Assembly: GCA_009917555.1 (NCBI GenBank)
Contig: QZDX01000008.1
Location: 62,001-126,000, forward strand
Length of the DNA stretch: 64,000 nucleotides
Direction of reading: 5' to 3'
Source of the DNA: a bacterium 1XD21-13
Lineage (GTDB): Bacteria; Bacillota; Clostridia; Lachnospirales; Lachnospiraceae
Shown: piece after piece, positions 10,659 to 19,678 of the stretch
How the letters are laid out: every line of letters starts with the position of its first letter
Position numbering within the stretch: position 1 is the first letter of the stretch
Notes under the pieces: generated by a model
What the model saw: the letters and a program-made list of their open reading frames with translations, nothing else
Databases searched by the model: none
What the model was told of the DNA's origin: nothing
Position numbers and translations under genes: made by a program

Positions 10659-11586
10659 GAGAGACAAAGCCTTAGATGTAAAAGAAGAGCTCTTAAAAGA
10701 GGCCCTGGATGCCTGCATGGAGGAGCAGCTAAGCTTCATTCCCCCGGAGTGTGAGATTGCCCGCATGCACACCTTTTCCCAGGAATTTCGGGAATACATG
10801 GAGAGGCTCTTAAAGACCAAGGGACGGCCGGAGCGCCGGACCATACAGAGAAAGGAGTTTATTTACAGCTTTAATAAGGTGGCAGCCAGCATCCTGGTGC
10901 TTCTGGTAGTCAGCGGTGCCATTGCAGGCGGAGCTCTGTTGCTGTCAAAAAGCGGCTCCAAAGGCAACTACGCCGATATGGCGCCCGCCGAGATGCAGGA
11001 GGTGTCTGAGGAGGAAGAAGCTGTAACAGCAGAGGCGCCTGCGGAGGAGCCGGTAGATGGAGAAGATCAGAACTCAGAAGCAGGAGCAGGGACCCAGGAG
11101 CCAGGAGAGGCTCCGACGGGAGACGCAGGAGAGGCGGGTGTGTCCGAAAGCGTAGAATTCATGGGCAGCAGTATTTCCCTGGCGGACAATCAGAGACTGC
11201 AGGAAAAGACAGAGACAGTGAAAACCCTTGTAAACAGTCCGGTCATAGCGCGGGACGCAGAGAGCGTGAAGGTAACTATCGGAAATATGGATGAGCGTCC
11301 CATTTACTACTATGCCTCCATGGACCTGGAGGTGCTCATTGACGGGGCCTGGTATCTGGTGCCTCCAAAGGAGAAGCCTACGGAGGAGGAAGAGAACCGT
11401 TTGGTACGTCTGGAGCCGGGCATGGCCCAGGACGAGGAGATTTTCCTGGAGAATTATGAGCTGGACTATGAGGCAGAGATGTACCGGGCAGTCACCTATA
11501 TGGACGGTCTGATACTCTGCTCCCAGTTCCGCTTTGAAAATCCGGAGGAGGACCTGGAGGAAGCGCTGGAGCAGACTTGGGAATAA
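10642..11586 (+). CDS. Membrane protein, probable anti-sigma factor for the preceding ECF sigma
   Basis: A 314-residue protein. A cytoplasmic part of about 78 residues is followed by one membrane helix at about residues 80-101 (ASILVLLVVSGAIAGGALLL), a Glu/Ala/Gly-rich linker, and an extracellular domain of about 150 residues. The GTG start at 10642 has AAAGGAGGT 8 bp upstream, and the 17-bp overlap with the sigma gene implies coupled translation. No clear ZAS zinc-binding His/Cys motif is visible, so the anti-sigma role rests on topology and gene order. No family could be named with confidence for the outer domain. Confidence 0.7.
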   Translation: MAGSDKRDKALDVKEELLKEALDACMEEQLSFIPPECEIARMHTFSQEFREYMERLLKTKGRPERRTIQRKEFIYSFNKVAASILVLLVVSGAIAGGALLLSKSGSKGNYADMAPAEMQEVSEEEEAVTAEAPAEEPVDGEDQNSEAGAGTQEPGEAPTGDAGEAGVSESVEFMGSSISLADNQRLQEKTETVKTLVNSPVIARDAESVKVTIGNMDERPIYYYASMDLEVLIDGAWYLVPPKEKPTEEEENRLVRLEPGMAQDEEIFLENYELDYEAEMYRAVTYMDGLILCSQFRFENPEEDLEEALEQTWE

Positions 11587-11594
11587 GCCGAAGT

Positions 11595-11744
11595 GACTTT
11601 ACCCTTTAGTGCCGTCGCGCAGCGACAAGGTAAAGTCGCAAAGGCGCACGAGAGGAACTTTCATGAGTGCCTTTTCGAATGAAAGTTCCTCTCCTTACCT
11701 GTGTGTCAAAGCGACTTTACCCTTTAGTGCTGTCGCGCAGCGAC
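11595..11744. repeat. Nested palindromic intergenic element, copy A (with an extra tail module)
   Basis: Outer arms GGTAAAGTCGC (11629-11639) and GCGACTTTACC (11711-11721) enclose an inner hairpin with a perfect 14-bp stem (AGAGGAACTTTCAT at 11651-11664 with its complement at 11679-11692). A 32-bp tail ending in the small hairpin GTCGC-GCA-GCGAC lies at 11713-11744, and the same tail also occurs once before the element at 11595-11626. A second copy is at 31114-31229 with identical 93-bp arm-to-arm length. It ends 20 bp before the DUF4349 start, just ahead of its ribosome site. Confidence 0.9.
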
Positions 11745-11764
11745 TATAATTAGGAGGATAAAAT

Positions 11765-12823
11765 ATGAGAAAGGATATAAGAAGAATTGCCTTACTAGCA
11801 GCAGGTATCTTGATTTTGAGCGGCTGCGGTGGGAGAAAATACGCAGATATGGCAGAAACATCAGCACCTGCAGAGGCTCCGGCTATGTCGCAGGAGAGCT
11901 ACAACAGCTACGACGGAGGATACTATAGCGACACAGCCATGGACACGGAGATAGCGGAGGAGGCCCCTGCAGAGGAGTACTATGAGACCTATGAGACGGA
12001 GGAGGGAAGCGGCATCTCCTCCACCGCGGGAATCGACAGCATTACCTCCACGAGCCAGAAGCTGATCAAAACCGTTTCCATGACCATGGAGACAAAGGAA
12101 TTTGATCCTCTGATGGAGAACATCCGCGGCAAGGTAGAGGAGTTGGGCGGGTACATAGAAAGCTCCGAGGTCTCCGGCAGCAGCTACTACAGCGTCTATG
12201 AGAGCCGCTATGCCTGGATGACCCTGCGGATTCCCTCTGGCAAGCTGGACGGCTTTGTAACCATAGTAAGCGAGCTTGGCAACGTAGTCAACAAGAGCGA
12301 ATCCGTTCAGGACATCACCCTGCAGTACGTAGATGTGGAGAGCCATAAGAAAGCCCTGGAAACGGAACAGAACCGCCTCCTGGAGCTTTTGGAAAAGGCC
12401 GAATCCATGGAGGATATTATTACCATTGAGAGCCGTCTCTCCGAGGTGCGCTATGAGCTTCAATCCTATGGCTCCACGCTGCGGACCTTTGACAATCAAG
12501 TCAGCTACAGCACCGTAGAGCTCAATATCCGTGAGGTAGAGCGTGTGGCGCCGGTGGTGGAGGAGCTGACCTTCTTCCAGGAGATTCAGTACCGCCTGTC
12601 TGACAACTTCTACGATATCGGCCAGGACCTCCGGAGCTTTGCCATCTGGTTTATCAGCTCACTGCCTTATCTTGTTATCTGGGCAGTGATCATTATGGTT
12701 GCGGTGCTTCTGGTGAGAAAGCTTGTCTTTCGCAAGCACTTCTTTCGAGGAAAGAAAAAAGCGCAGATGAACACACAGCCACAGGAAACGAAAAATCAGG
12801 AGCAGGAGAAAAAGGAAGAATAA
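11765..12823 (+). CDS. DUF4349-domain lipoprotein
   Basis: A 352-residue envelope protein. The signal peptide ends in lipobox LSGC (Cys near residue 21). A Glu/Tyr-rich linker follows, then a DUF4349 domain (KLIKTVSMTMETKEFDPLMENI...GGYIESSEVSG...VTLRIPSGKLDGFV-like pattern, seen here as MTLRIPSGKLDGFV) with a predicted coiled coil (SHKKALETEQNRLLELLEKAESMEDIITIESRLSEV split by short turns). A membrane helix lies near residues 300-325, before a basic cytoplasmic tail. DUF4349 proteins have no established function. It lies downstream of the ECF sigma and its partner, separated by the palindromic element, and may be a regulon member (inference). Confidence 0.88.
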   Translation: MRKDIRRIALLAAGILILSGCGGRKYADMAETSAPAEAPAMSQESYNSYDGGYYSDTAMDTEIAEEAPAEEYYETYETEEGSGISSTAGIDSITSTSQKLIKTVSMTMETKEFDPLMENIRGKVEELGGYIESSEVSGSSYYSVYESRYAWMTLRIPSGKLDGFVTIVSELGNVVNKSESVQDITLQYVDVESHKKALETEQNRLLELLEKAESMEDIITIESRLSEVRYELQSYGSTLRTFDNQVSYSTVELNIREVERVAPVVEELTFFQEIQYRLSDNFYDIGQDLRSFAIWFISSLPYLVIWAVIIMVAVLLVRKLVFRKHFFRGKKKAQMNTQPQETKNQEQEKKEE

Positions 12824-12932
12824 AAAGTGACAAATGTCATAGAAAATTCATTACAAAATACAGGTGCGCGAAAACCAAAAATTTTTTAAGATAATTACTG
12901 TAACAAGAAAAAATTCAAGGGAGGATTTTAAA

Positions 12933-13958
12933 ATGAAGAAAAAAATTCTTAGCGCACTGTTGTGTACCGCTATGCTTGCTGCAGTAGTAGCTGGCTGTGG
13001 AAGCAAGCAGGCAGAAGCACCTGCAGAGGCTCCGGCAGAGGAAGCTCCGGCAGAAGCACCTGCAGAGGATGCAGGAGATGACGCAGAGGCACCTGCAAAG
13101 AGTGGTGGACGAGTATTCGGCTACACCTGTATGGATGGAACAAACCCCTTCTTCGTAGCACTTGAGGGAGCTATCCGTGAGGTAGTAGAGTCTCATGGTG
13201 ATACTCTGATCTCCATGGACCCGGGCAATGATTCCAATACCCAGATTGATCAGATCGAAGACCTGATTTCCAGAGGCGTTGAAATTATGTTTGTAAACCC
13301 GGTAGATGCAGACGGCATTATCCCGGCACTGGATGCGCTGAAGGATGCGGACATTCCGATGTTCGGCTTTGATACCCAGGTTGGCGATATGAGCTATCTG
13401 GTATCCTATGCAGGATCTGACAACTACAATGCAGGCTATGTATGCGGCGAGGACCTGGCAAAGAAGGTTCCGGAAGGCGGCGACATCCTGGTACTTGATT
13501 CCCCCACCATGCAGTCCGTAACGGACAGAACCGATGGCTTCCTGAAGGCTATTGAGGATTCCGGTGTTACCTTTAACGTAGTAGGACAGCAGGATGCTCA
13601 GGGAAATCAGCAGCTGGGCAATGAGAAGGCTACAGACCTTCTGACCGCTCATCCCGATGTAGTAGCTATCTTTGGCGGCAATGACCCCACAGCTCTTGGC
13701 GCATATGCAGCAGCAGACGCTGCCGGCGTAACTCCGCTGATTTACGGTGTGGATGGTTCTCCGGATGTTAAGAAGCTGCTTGAGGATACCATCATGGAAG
13801 GTACAGGAGCTCAGTCTCCCATTACCATCGGCAAGACCATTGCTGAGACCGCTTATCAGTGGTTGGATGGCGAGGAAGTAGAAGCCTTTATTCCAATCGA
13901 GACATTCCTTATCACCGCAGACAATGTGGGAGATTACGGCGTAGACGGATGGCAGTAA
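12933..13958 (+). CDS. Sugar ABC transporter substrate-binding lipoprotein (RbsB/MglB-like)
   Basis: A 341-residue periplasmic-binding-protein type 1 lipoprotein. The signal peptide has lipobox VAGC (Cys near residue 22), an Ala/Pro/Glu repeat linker, then the two-lobed sugar-binding fold (GYTCMDGTNPFFVALEGAIREV, GGNDPTALGAYAA, YGVDGSPD). It delivers a sugar to the ABC importer encoded next. I chose ATG 12933, which follows GGGAGGA and gives the signal peptide directly, over the GTG at 12864. The sugar cannot be told; ribose, galactose, allose or xylose are all possible. A hairpin between this gene and the ATPase gene would favour extra binding protein. Confidence 0.92.
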   Translation: MKKKILSALLCTAMLAAVVAGCGSKQAEAPAEAPAEEAPAEAPAEDAGDDAEAPAKSGGRVFGYTCMDGTNPFFVALEGAIREVVESHGDTLISMDPGNDSNTQIDQIEDLISRGVEIMFVNPVDADGIIPALDALKDADIPMFGFDTQVGDMSYLVSYAGSDNYNAGYVCGEDLAKKVPEGGDILVLDSPTMQSVTDRTDGFLKAIEDSGVTFNVVGQQDAQGNQQLGNEKATDLLTAHPDVVAIFGGNDPTALGAYAAADAAGVTPLIYGVDGSPDVKKLLEDTIMEGTGAQSPITIGKTIAETAYQWLDGEEVEAFIPIETFLITADNVGDYGVDGWQ

Positions 13959-14012
13959 TTAGCTAGCAGTGAAAACGCCAGTAAGCAAATAAGTTACTGA
14001 TTGAACAGGAAC

Positions 14013-14051
14013 AAAAAGGGCTTTGGTCCATAGACGGAGCAAAGCCCTTTT
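14013..14051 (+). terminator. Intercistronic terminator/attenuator between binding protein and ATPase genes
   Basis: AAAAGGGCTTTG (14014-14025) pairs perfectly with CAAAGCCCTTTT (14040-14051) around a 14-nt loop. Partial termination or RNA stabilisation here would raise binding protein over membrane components, as in many ABC operons. Confidence 0.8.
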
Positions 14052-14157
14052 ATCAAGTATATCCTTGCATTCATTCTTGAGCAAAGAGTACGGACTATTT
14101 ACTTCAAAATGAGTGCAAGAATGTACCAGGATATCACAAGACAGGTGGTGGCGATGC

Positions 14158-15642
14158 GTGAGTGAACAGTATTTACTTGAAATGAAAGGAATTCATAAAT
14201 CCTTCCCCGGTGTCAAGGCCCTGCAGAACGTAGGCCTTCAGTTGAAGGCCGGAGAAGTACATGCGCTTTTGGGGGAGAACGGCGCCGGTAAATCCACCCT
14301 GATTAAAGTACTGGGTGGTATTTACCATGCAGAAGAGGGAGAGATCTACATAGACGGCCAGAAGGTAACCATCGACGGTGTTGTGGCTGCCCGGGAGGCA
14401 GGCATTTCTATCGTGCACCAGGAGCTGGTTCTGGTTCCCTATATGACCGTTGCTGAAAATATTTTCCTGGGCCGTGAACCGGGGAAAAAACTGAATATCA
14501 ACCGTAAGCAGATGACAGAGGAAGCGCAGAAGCTTATGGATGCCTATGAGATGAATATCAATGCGGACACATTGGTAGAGCATCTGACCATTGCGCAGCA
14601 GCAGATGGTCGAGATTGTGAAGGCAATCTCCTTTAATTCTAAGATTCTGGTTATGGATGAGCCCACATCATCCATTTCCGACAAGGAAGTAGGCTTCCTG
14701 TTTGAGACCATGCGGGCCCTGACCAAAAAGGGCGTGGGAATTATCTATATTTCCCATAAAATGAGTGAGCTGGAAGAGATTTGTGATCGAGTGACCGTTA
14801 TGCGAGACGGGGAAACCGTAGGAACCAAGGTGGTGAAGGAGACGACAAAGGACGAACTGATAGCCATGATGGTTGGACGGGAACTGACCAATTACTATAC
14901 ACGGGATTATCTGGAGCCGGGAGAAGAGGTGTTAAGATGCGAGCACATCTCAGACAATAAGATGGCGAAGGATGCGAGCTTTGAACTTCACAAGGGAGAG
15001 ATTGTAGGGTTTGCGGGACTGGTGGGAGCCGGACGAAGCGAAACCATGAAAGCCGTTTTCGGCCTTGCTCCGCATATGTCCGGAGAGGTCTATGTGGACG
15101 GCCAGAAGGTACAGATCAAGTCTCCTGTGGACGCGCTGAGATACGGAATTGCGCTGGTGCCTGAGAGCCGTAAGGAGGAAGGGCTCTATAAGGTACAGAG
15201 CGTGCGGTTTAATTCCACCATTGAGGTTCTTTCCCAGTTTATTAAAAACCTGAACGTAAACGCGAAAAAGGAAGAGGAGATCACCCAGAAATACATAGAC
15301 ATGATGGGAACCAAGACGCCCAGCCAGGAGCAGGTGATCGGCAACCTGTCCGGCGGAAACCAGCAGAAGGTAATGATCGGACGTTGGCTTGCCACATCTC
15401 CCAAAATATTGATTCTGGATGAGCCTACCCGCGGCGTTGACGTAGGCGCCAAGGCGGAAATTTACGGGATTATGAACGAACTGGTAAAGCAGGGAATGTC
15501 CATTATCATGATTTCATCCGAGCTTCCGGAGATTATCAATATGAGTGACCGGATCTACGTTATGAACGAGGGCCGGGTGACCGGATGCTTGAGCCATGAG
15601 GATGTTACCCAGGAAAAGATCATGCAGCTTGCGGCAAAGTAA
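14158..15642 (+). CDS. Sugar ABC transporter ATP-binding protein (MglA/RbsA/XylG type)
   Basis: A 494-residue double ABC ATPase with two nucleotide-binding domains. Domain 1 has Walker A GENGAGKST and Walker B ILVMDEPT. Domain 2 has the degenerate P-loop GAGRSETM, signature LSGGNQQK and ILILDEPTRGVDVGAKAEIY. It powers import through the permease encoded next. The GTG at 14158 is preferred because it follows AGGTGGTGG and gives the usual N-terminus; an upstream GTG at 14113 lacks a site. The three-codon reading frame ATG CGT GAG TGA overlaps the start and is probably without meaning. Confidence 0.93.
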   Translation: MSEQYLLEMKGIHKSFPGVKALQNVGLQLKAGEVHALLGENGAGKSTLIKVLGGIYHAEEGEIYIDGQKVTIDGVVAAREAGISIVHQELVLVPYMTVAENIFLGREPGKKLNINRKQMTEEAQKLMDAYEMNINADTLVEHLTIAQQQMVEIVKAISFNSKILVMDEPTSSISDKEVGFLFETMRALTKKGVGIIYISHKMSELEEICDRVTVMRDGETVGTKVVKETTKDELIAMMVGRELTNYYTRDYLEPGEEVLRCEHISDNKMAKDASFELHKGEIVGFAGLVGAGRSETMKAVFGLAPHMSGEVYVDGQKVQIKSPVDALRYGIALVPESRKEEGLYKVQSVRFNSTIEVLSQFIKNLNVNAKKEEEITQKYIDMMGTKTPSQEQVIGNLSGGNQQKVMIGRWLATSPKILILDEPTRGVDVGAKAEIYGIMNELVKQGMSIIMISSELPEIINMSDRIYVMNEGRVTGCLSHEDVTQEKIMQLAAK

Positions 15643-15666
15643 GCGCAGAGTGAAGGAGGAGAAGCT

Positions 15667-16638
15667 ATGGCAGCCAGATTTAAAAATGGAGTTGTCAGAT
15701 ATTTCAAGGATAATATTGGTATTATAATAGCACTGTTGGTAATGTGCGTGTTTTTAGTTATATTCCCCACCACAAGAACAACCTTTCTGACCCCGAAGAA
15801 CGTGTTTAATATTCTTCGTCAGAACGCGTCAAACCTGTTTCTTGCCACAGGTATGACCATGGTCATTATCCTGGGAGGCATTGAGCTTTCCGTTGGATCC
15901 GTAATAGCCCTTTCCGGTGTTGTGGCGGCCGGCTGCGTGATCAATTTCGGACTTCCCGAGATCGTGGGCTTTCTGGCGGCTATCGGAGTAGGCGCCCTTG
16001 TGGGTATGTTTAATGGCTTTATCATCTGCAAGACAGATATTCCGCCCTTTATCGTGACCCTGGCATCCATGAACATCACAAAGGGAATCGCCTTGGTTCT
16101 CACGGGAGGCTCACCTATCCGCTGTATGACGGACGCCTTCAAGTTCCCGGGAGCCGGCTATGTGGGACCGGTGCCCACACCTGTTATTCTGATGATCATT
16201 GTATTTATCATTGCGGCACTTATCATTAACCGGACTCAGCTGGGGCGCCATATCTACGCGGTAGGCGGCAATGCCCAGGCGGCAAAGTTTTCCGGTATCA
16301 ATGTGCAGAAGGTAAAGTTTATCGTCTACACCTACACGGGCATCATGTCCGGTATCGCAGGCGTGGTGGTTGCCTCCCGTCTGTATTCCGGCCAGCCCAC
16401 GGCAGGTGACGGCGCAGAGATGGATGCCATCGCAGCGGTAGTCGTAGGTGGTACCTCCATGAGCGGTGGTTCCGGACGGCTTGGCGGCACCTTAATCGGA
16501 GTTCTGATTATCGGAGTTCTGAACAACGGCCTGAATCTTATGGGTGTGGATTCCAACTGGCAGTACATCGTCAAGGGTCTGGTTATTCTTCTTGCGGTTT
16601 ATGTGGACTTCATTCGTAATAAAAAGGCGGGAAGATAA
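15667..16638 (+). CDS. Sugar ABC transporter permease (MglC/RbsC type)
   Basis: A 323-residue membrane protein of the BPD_transp_2 family. It has about eight to ten hydrophobic helices, the family motif GGIELSVGSVIALSGVVAAG near residue 65, and the cytoplasmic coupling segment GGNAQAAKFSGINVQKVKF, followed by GDGAEMDAIAAVVVGGTSMSGGSG split across a turn. It forms a homodimeric channel with the double ATPase. A clear GAAGGAGGAG site precedes the ATG. The next gene is an extra binding lipoprotein 58 bp downstream, unusual for a simple importer. Confidence 0.93.
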   Translation: MAARFKNGVVRYFKDNIGIIIALLVMCVFLVIFPTTRTTFLTPKNVFNILRQNASNLFLATGMTMVIILGGIELSVGSVIALSGVVAAGCVINFGLPEIVGFLAAIGVGALVGMFNGFIICKTDIPPFIVTLASMNITKGIALVLTGGSPIRCMTDAFKFPGAGYVGPVPTPVILMIIVFIIAALIINRTQLGRHIYAVGGNAQAAKFSGINVQKVKFIVYTYTGIMSGIAGVVVASRLYSGQPTAGDGAEMDAIAAVVVGGTSMSGGSGRLGGTLIGVLIIGVLNNGLNLMGVDSNWQYIVKGLVILLAVYVDFIRNKKAGR

Positions 16639-16696
16639 AAAAGTACCAATGTGCACAAAAAGTCTCTGCGGTCCTCGGACCAAGGAGGCTTTTGTG

Positions 16697-17653
16697 ATGG
16701 AGAAGAAGATGAAAAAGCTTACCTTAGTCATTGCTTTCACGGCTTGTATCAGTATCTTGACAGGCTGCGGAATTTTACGGGATAATAAGGGGGAGCACAT
16801 TCCAAGGGTTTTTGGCGCCACCTACATGACCAGGAACAACCCCTATTTTGATGTGCTGCATGAAGCCTTGGAGGAGGGCGTGGAGGGAAATGGGGACATT
16901 CTCATTTCCAGGGACCCCAACCAGGACCAGGAACGGCAGAATGCTCAGATTATGGAAATGATAGAGGAGGGAATCGAGGTACTCTTCTTGAATCCCGTGG
17001 ACTGGGAAAAGGTGAAGCCTGCTCTGGAGGCATGTCGGGAGGCAGGTGTGGTAGTCATTAACATTGACACGGTAGTGAAGGACACGGAGTATGTGGTCAC
17101 CGTCATTGAGACAGATAATTACCAGGCCGGCGTGCTTTGCGCGGAGGAGATGATGAAGCAGGTGGACCAGGCGCAGATTGTGATTGTTGACAATCCCATC
17201 CAGACCTCCATAACAAACCGCGTCCAGGGATTTCTGGACACCATCGAGGGAAATGAGAATTACCAGGTGGTGTACACCCACGCAGGGGCGGGAGAGTTTG
17301 AGGTGTCTGCGGATATGGTGGGAGAATTCCTGAAAAAGAACATTGAGTTTAATGTAGTTTTGGGGGGGAATGATCCCAGTGCCTTGGGAGCCCTGGCAGC
17401 TCTGCAGCAATATCACAGGGAGGATGGAGTGCTGATCTACGGCATTGACGGGTCCCCCGACTTTAAGGCCATGCTGGAGCTTGGGGCCGTATCCGGAACC
17501 AGCGCCCAGAGCCCCAAGACCATCGGGGAGGTGGCCGTGAAGAAGGCTTATGATTATCTGAATGGGATAGAGATAGAGCCCTATATCAGTATAGAGCCTT
17601 ATATGATTACCAGAGAAAATCTGAGTGACTATGAAGTGAACGGATGGCAGTAA
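16697..17653 (+). CDS. Second sugar-binding lipoprotein, probable sensory binding protein
   Basis: A 318-residue type-1 periplasmic-binding lipoprotein (lipobox LTGC, Cys near residue 24). It is clearly a paralogue of the binding protein at 12933: both share an N-terminal TYMTRNNPYF/TCMDGTNPFF segment, GGNDPSALGA/GGNDPTALGA, YGIDGSPD/YGVDGSPD, and end in a GWQ tail. It has almost no linker after the lipid anchor. Its gene lies directly before a histidine kinase gene (35 bp), so it may present the sugar to the kinase rather than the importer, as XylFII does for LytS in Clostridium (comparison by inference). ATG 16697 follows CAAGGAGG; the open frame further upstream overlaps the permease and is not used. 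Confidence 0.88.
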   Translation: MEKKMKKLTLVIAFTACISILTGCGILRDNKGEHIPRVFGATYMTRNNPYFDVLHEALEEGVEGNGDILISRDPNQDQERQNAQIMEMIEEGIEVLFLNPVDWEKVKPALEACREAGVVVINIDTVVKDTEYVVTVIETDNYQAGVLCAEEMMKQVDQAQIVIVDNPIQTSITNRVQGFLDTIEGNENYQVVYTHAGAGEFEVSADMVGEFLKKNIEFNVVLGGNDPSALGALAALQQYHREDGVLIYGIDGSPDFKAMLELGAVSGTSAQSPKTIGEVAVKKAYDYLNGIEIEPYISIEPYMITRENLSDYEVNGWQ

Positions 17654-17688
17654 TTTCACAGCAAGGGATGGAATAAAAGGCAATAGCT

Positions 17689-19002
17689 ATGAGTAACGGG
17701 AAGGAACGCTTTGTAACACTGCTCCAGGGAGCAATGCTGATTTTGAATGTTGTGTGTGTGGCTCTGATCTGCGTGCTGATCTATGTGACCACCAGAAGGA
17801 TTCTCGGCAATTACAATGCCAGGGAGTTCTTAAACTCCATATCTGCCTTTCCGGAGGACCCAAAGGCCAATATGATTGTCTGCATGGCCTTAATGGGAAT
17901 TCTGGTGCTGACCTTTTTGGTACGACATCTCTGGAGGGAAATACCGAACAAGTGGAATGTAGCTACTCTGATCCTTGATATGTTCGTATGTAGTATCGTA
18001 ATTTACCGGCTGAATTTTAATTACAAGGGACTGCTGCTTCTGGTGTTTGCCAGCGTGATTGCCTATGTGAAGGATGGAAAGATGAAGCTGGCCCTGGTAG
18101 CCATGGCCATTGTGGGATATCTGGTGGCGGATTATGAGCTTTTGTCCATCTATATGCCGCTGTACAATATTTCCGATTATATCCAGTATTACTCTTATGA
18201 TACACAGCAGTACTTATTCAGCGTTTACAATATCCTGCTGTCCTTAAATATGATGCTCTTTATTGTCTACTGTGTGTATGTGATCAACGTGCAGAGGGGA
18301 ACAATTGAGGAGGTAAACCGCCTCTATCATGAGCTCCAGACAGCGAACGAGCAGCTTCAGGAGTATGCCAATGTGACAGAGCGCATGGCCCAGACCAGGG
18401 AGAGAAACCGTCTGGCCAGAGAGATCCACGATACCCTGGGGCATACGCTCACCGGCATTGTCACCGGACTGGACGCATGTATGGCCCTCGTTGACGTATC
18501 GCCGGAGCAGACGAGGAAGCAGCTTTCCCTATTGTCCAAGGTGGGCAGAGAGGGCATCCGGGACATCCGCCGCTCCGTCAATGAGCTTCGACCGGATTCC
18601 CTGGAGCGCTTAAGCCTGGAGGTAGCTATCCGAAAGATGGTCACAGACATGAGCAAGGTATCCGATGTGCGGATTCATTTTAAGACCGAGGAGAAGCATC
18701 TAAAATTTGATGAGGATGAGGAAAATGCCATCTACCGGGTGGTGCAGGAGAGCATTACCAACGCGGTTCGGCATGGTCACGCAAAGGAGATCTGGATTAC
18801 GCTGGAACGTCTGGAGGGAGAGATGCTGCTGACCATTCATGACAATGGGATTGGCTGTAAAGAGATGAAGAGTGGCTTTGGAACAAAGCATATTAAAGAG
18901 AGAATCGAAATGCTGCGGGGAACGGTAACCTTTGACGGACAGCACCAGGGCTTTACCGTAACCGCGCATATACCAATTCGCTGGGGGGAGACCTATGATT
19001 AA
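17689..19002 (+). CDS. Membrane sensor histidine kinase (HisKA_3 / DegS-LiaS type)
   Basis: A 437-residue kinase. The N-terminal half has about six membrane helices with only short outside loops. A coiled coil (near residues 200-235) leads to the HisKA_3 dimerisation box REIHDTLGHTLTGI with the phospho-accepting His near residue 247, then a HATPase_c domain with the N-box (VQESITNAVRHGHA) and G-boxes (DNGIGC, GFGTKHIKERIEM). It phosphorylates the regulator whose gene overlaps its end by 8 bp. With no large sensory domain of its own, it likely reads a partner such as the preceding binding lipoprotein or the transporter (inference). Confidence 0.92.
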   Translation: MSNGKERFVTLLQGAMLILNVVCVALICVLIYVTTRRILGNYNAREFLNSISAFPEDPKANMIVCMALMGILVLTFLVRHLWREIPNKWNVATLILDMFVCSIVIYRLNFNYKGLLLLVFASVIAYVKDGKMKLALVAMAIVGYLVADYELLSIYMPLYNISDYIQYYSYDTQQYLFSVYNILLSLNMMLFIVYCVYVINVQRGTIEEVNRLYHELQTANEQLQEYANVTERMAQTRERNRLAREIHDTLGHTLTGIVTGLDACMALVDVSPEQTRKQLSLLSKVGREGIRDIRRSVNELRPDSLERLSLEVAIRKMVTDMSKVSDVRIHFKTEEKHLKFDEDEENAIYRVVQESITNAVRHGHAKEIWITLERLEGEMLLTIHDNGIGCKEMKSGFGTKHIKERIEMLRGTVTFDGQHQGFTVTAHIPIRWGETYD

Positions 19003-19666
19003 AGTTTTGATTGCAGATGACCAGGAGCTGATTCGGCAGAGCCTTCAGATTGTGCTTGAAAGCAAGGAGGGTCTTGAGGTTACGGGTGTGGCGGCTGACG
19101 GACAGGAGGTTATTCAATGCATCCGGAAGCAGAAGCCGGATGTGGTGCTGATGGATATTCGGATGCCGAAGATGGACGGCGTTCAGTGTACAAAGATTAT
19201 CAAGGAGAATTATCCTGAGATTAAAATTATCATTCTCACCACCTTTGATGATGATGAGTACGTATACAATGCGTTGAAATTTGGCGCCAGCGGTTATCTG
19301 TTGAAGGGCGTTTCCATGGAGGAGCTTGAAAATGCCATCCGTACCGTATACGGCGGCCGGGCCATGATCAACCCGGATATTGCCACCAAGGTGCTGCGCC
19401 TCTTTTCCCGAATGGCTCAGGGAGATTACACCATTTCGGTGGGAAATAAGGGCGTGGAGGAGCTGACAAAGACCGAATGGAAGATTATCGCCCAGGTGGG
19501 CACCGGGGCGGCCAACAAGGAGATTGCGGACAATCTGAAGCTTTCGGACGGAACGGTTAGAAATTATTTAAGCACGATTTTGAATAAGCTGGACTTAAGG
19601 GACCGCACCCAATTGGCAATCTGGGCGGTTCAGACCAATGCGGCCAAGCAGGTGCTGGAGGATTAA
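18995..19666 (+). CDS. Response regulator, NarL/FixJ (LuxR-type HTH) family
   Basis: A 223-residue regulator. The receiver domain has the phospho-accepting Asp near residue 54 in VVLMDIRMPKMDG, a conserved Thr (ILTTFDDDEY) and Lys (GYLLKG). The C-terminal helix-turn-helix is LTKTEWKIIAQVGTGAANKEIADNL followed by SDGTVRNYLSTILNKL. It overlaps the kinase gene by 8 bp, so the two are a matched pair. Its likely targets are the transporter genes around it, though no binding site could be identified by eye. Confidence 0.93.
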   Translation: MIKVLIADDQELIRQSLQIVLESKEGLEVTGVAADGQEVIQCIRKQKPDVVLMDIRMPKMDGVQCTKIIKENYPEIKIIILTTFDDDEYVYNALKFGASGYLLKGVSMEELENAIRTVYGGRAMINPDIATKVLRLFSRMAQGDYTISVGNKGVEELTKTEWKIIAQVGTGAANKEIADNLKLSDGTVRNYLSTILNKLDLRDRTQLAIWAVQTNAAKQVLED

Positions 19667-19678
19667 GGCGAGGAAAAG

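Noticed and set aside
16544-16696. Upstream extension of the second binding lipoprotein into the permease gene
   Set aside because: ATG 16697 follows AAGGAGG and gives a proper lipobox signal peptide; the extension would bury it.
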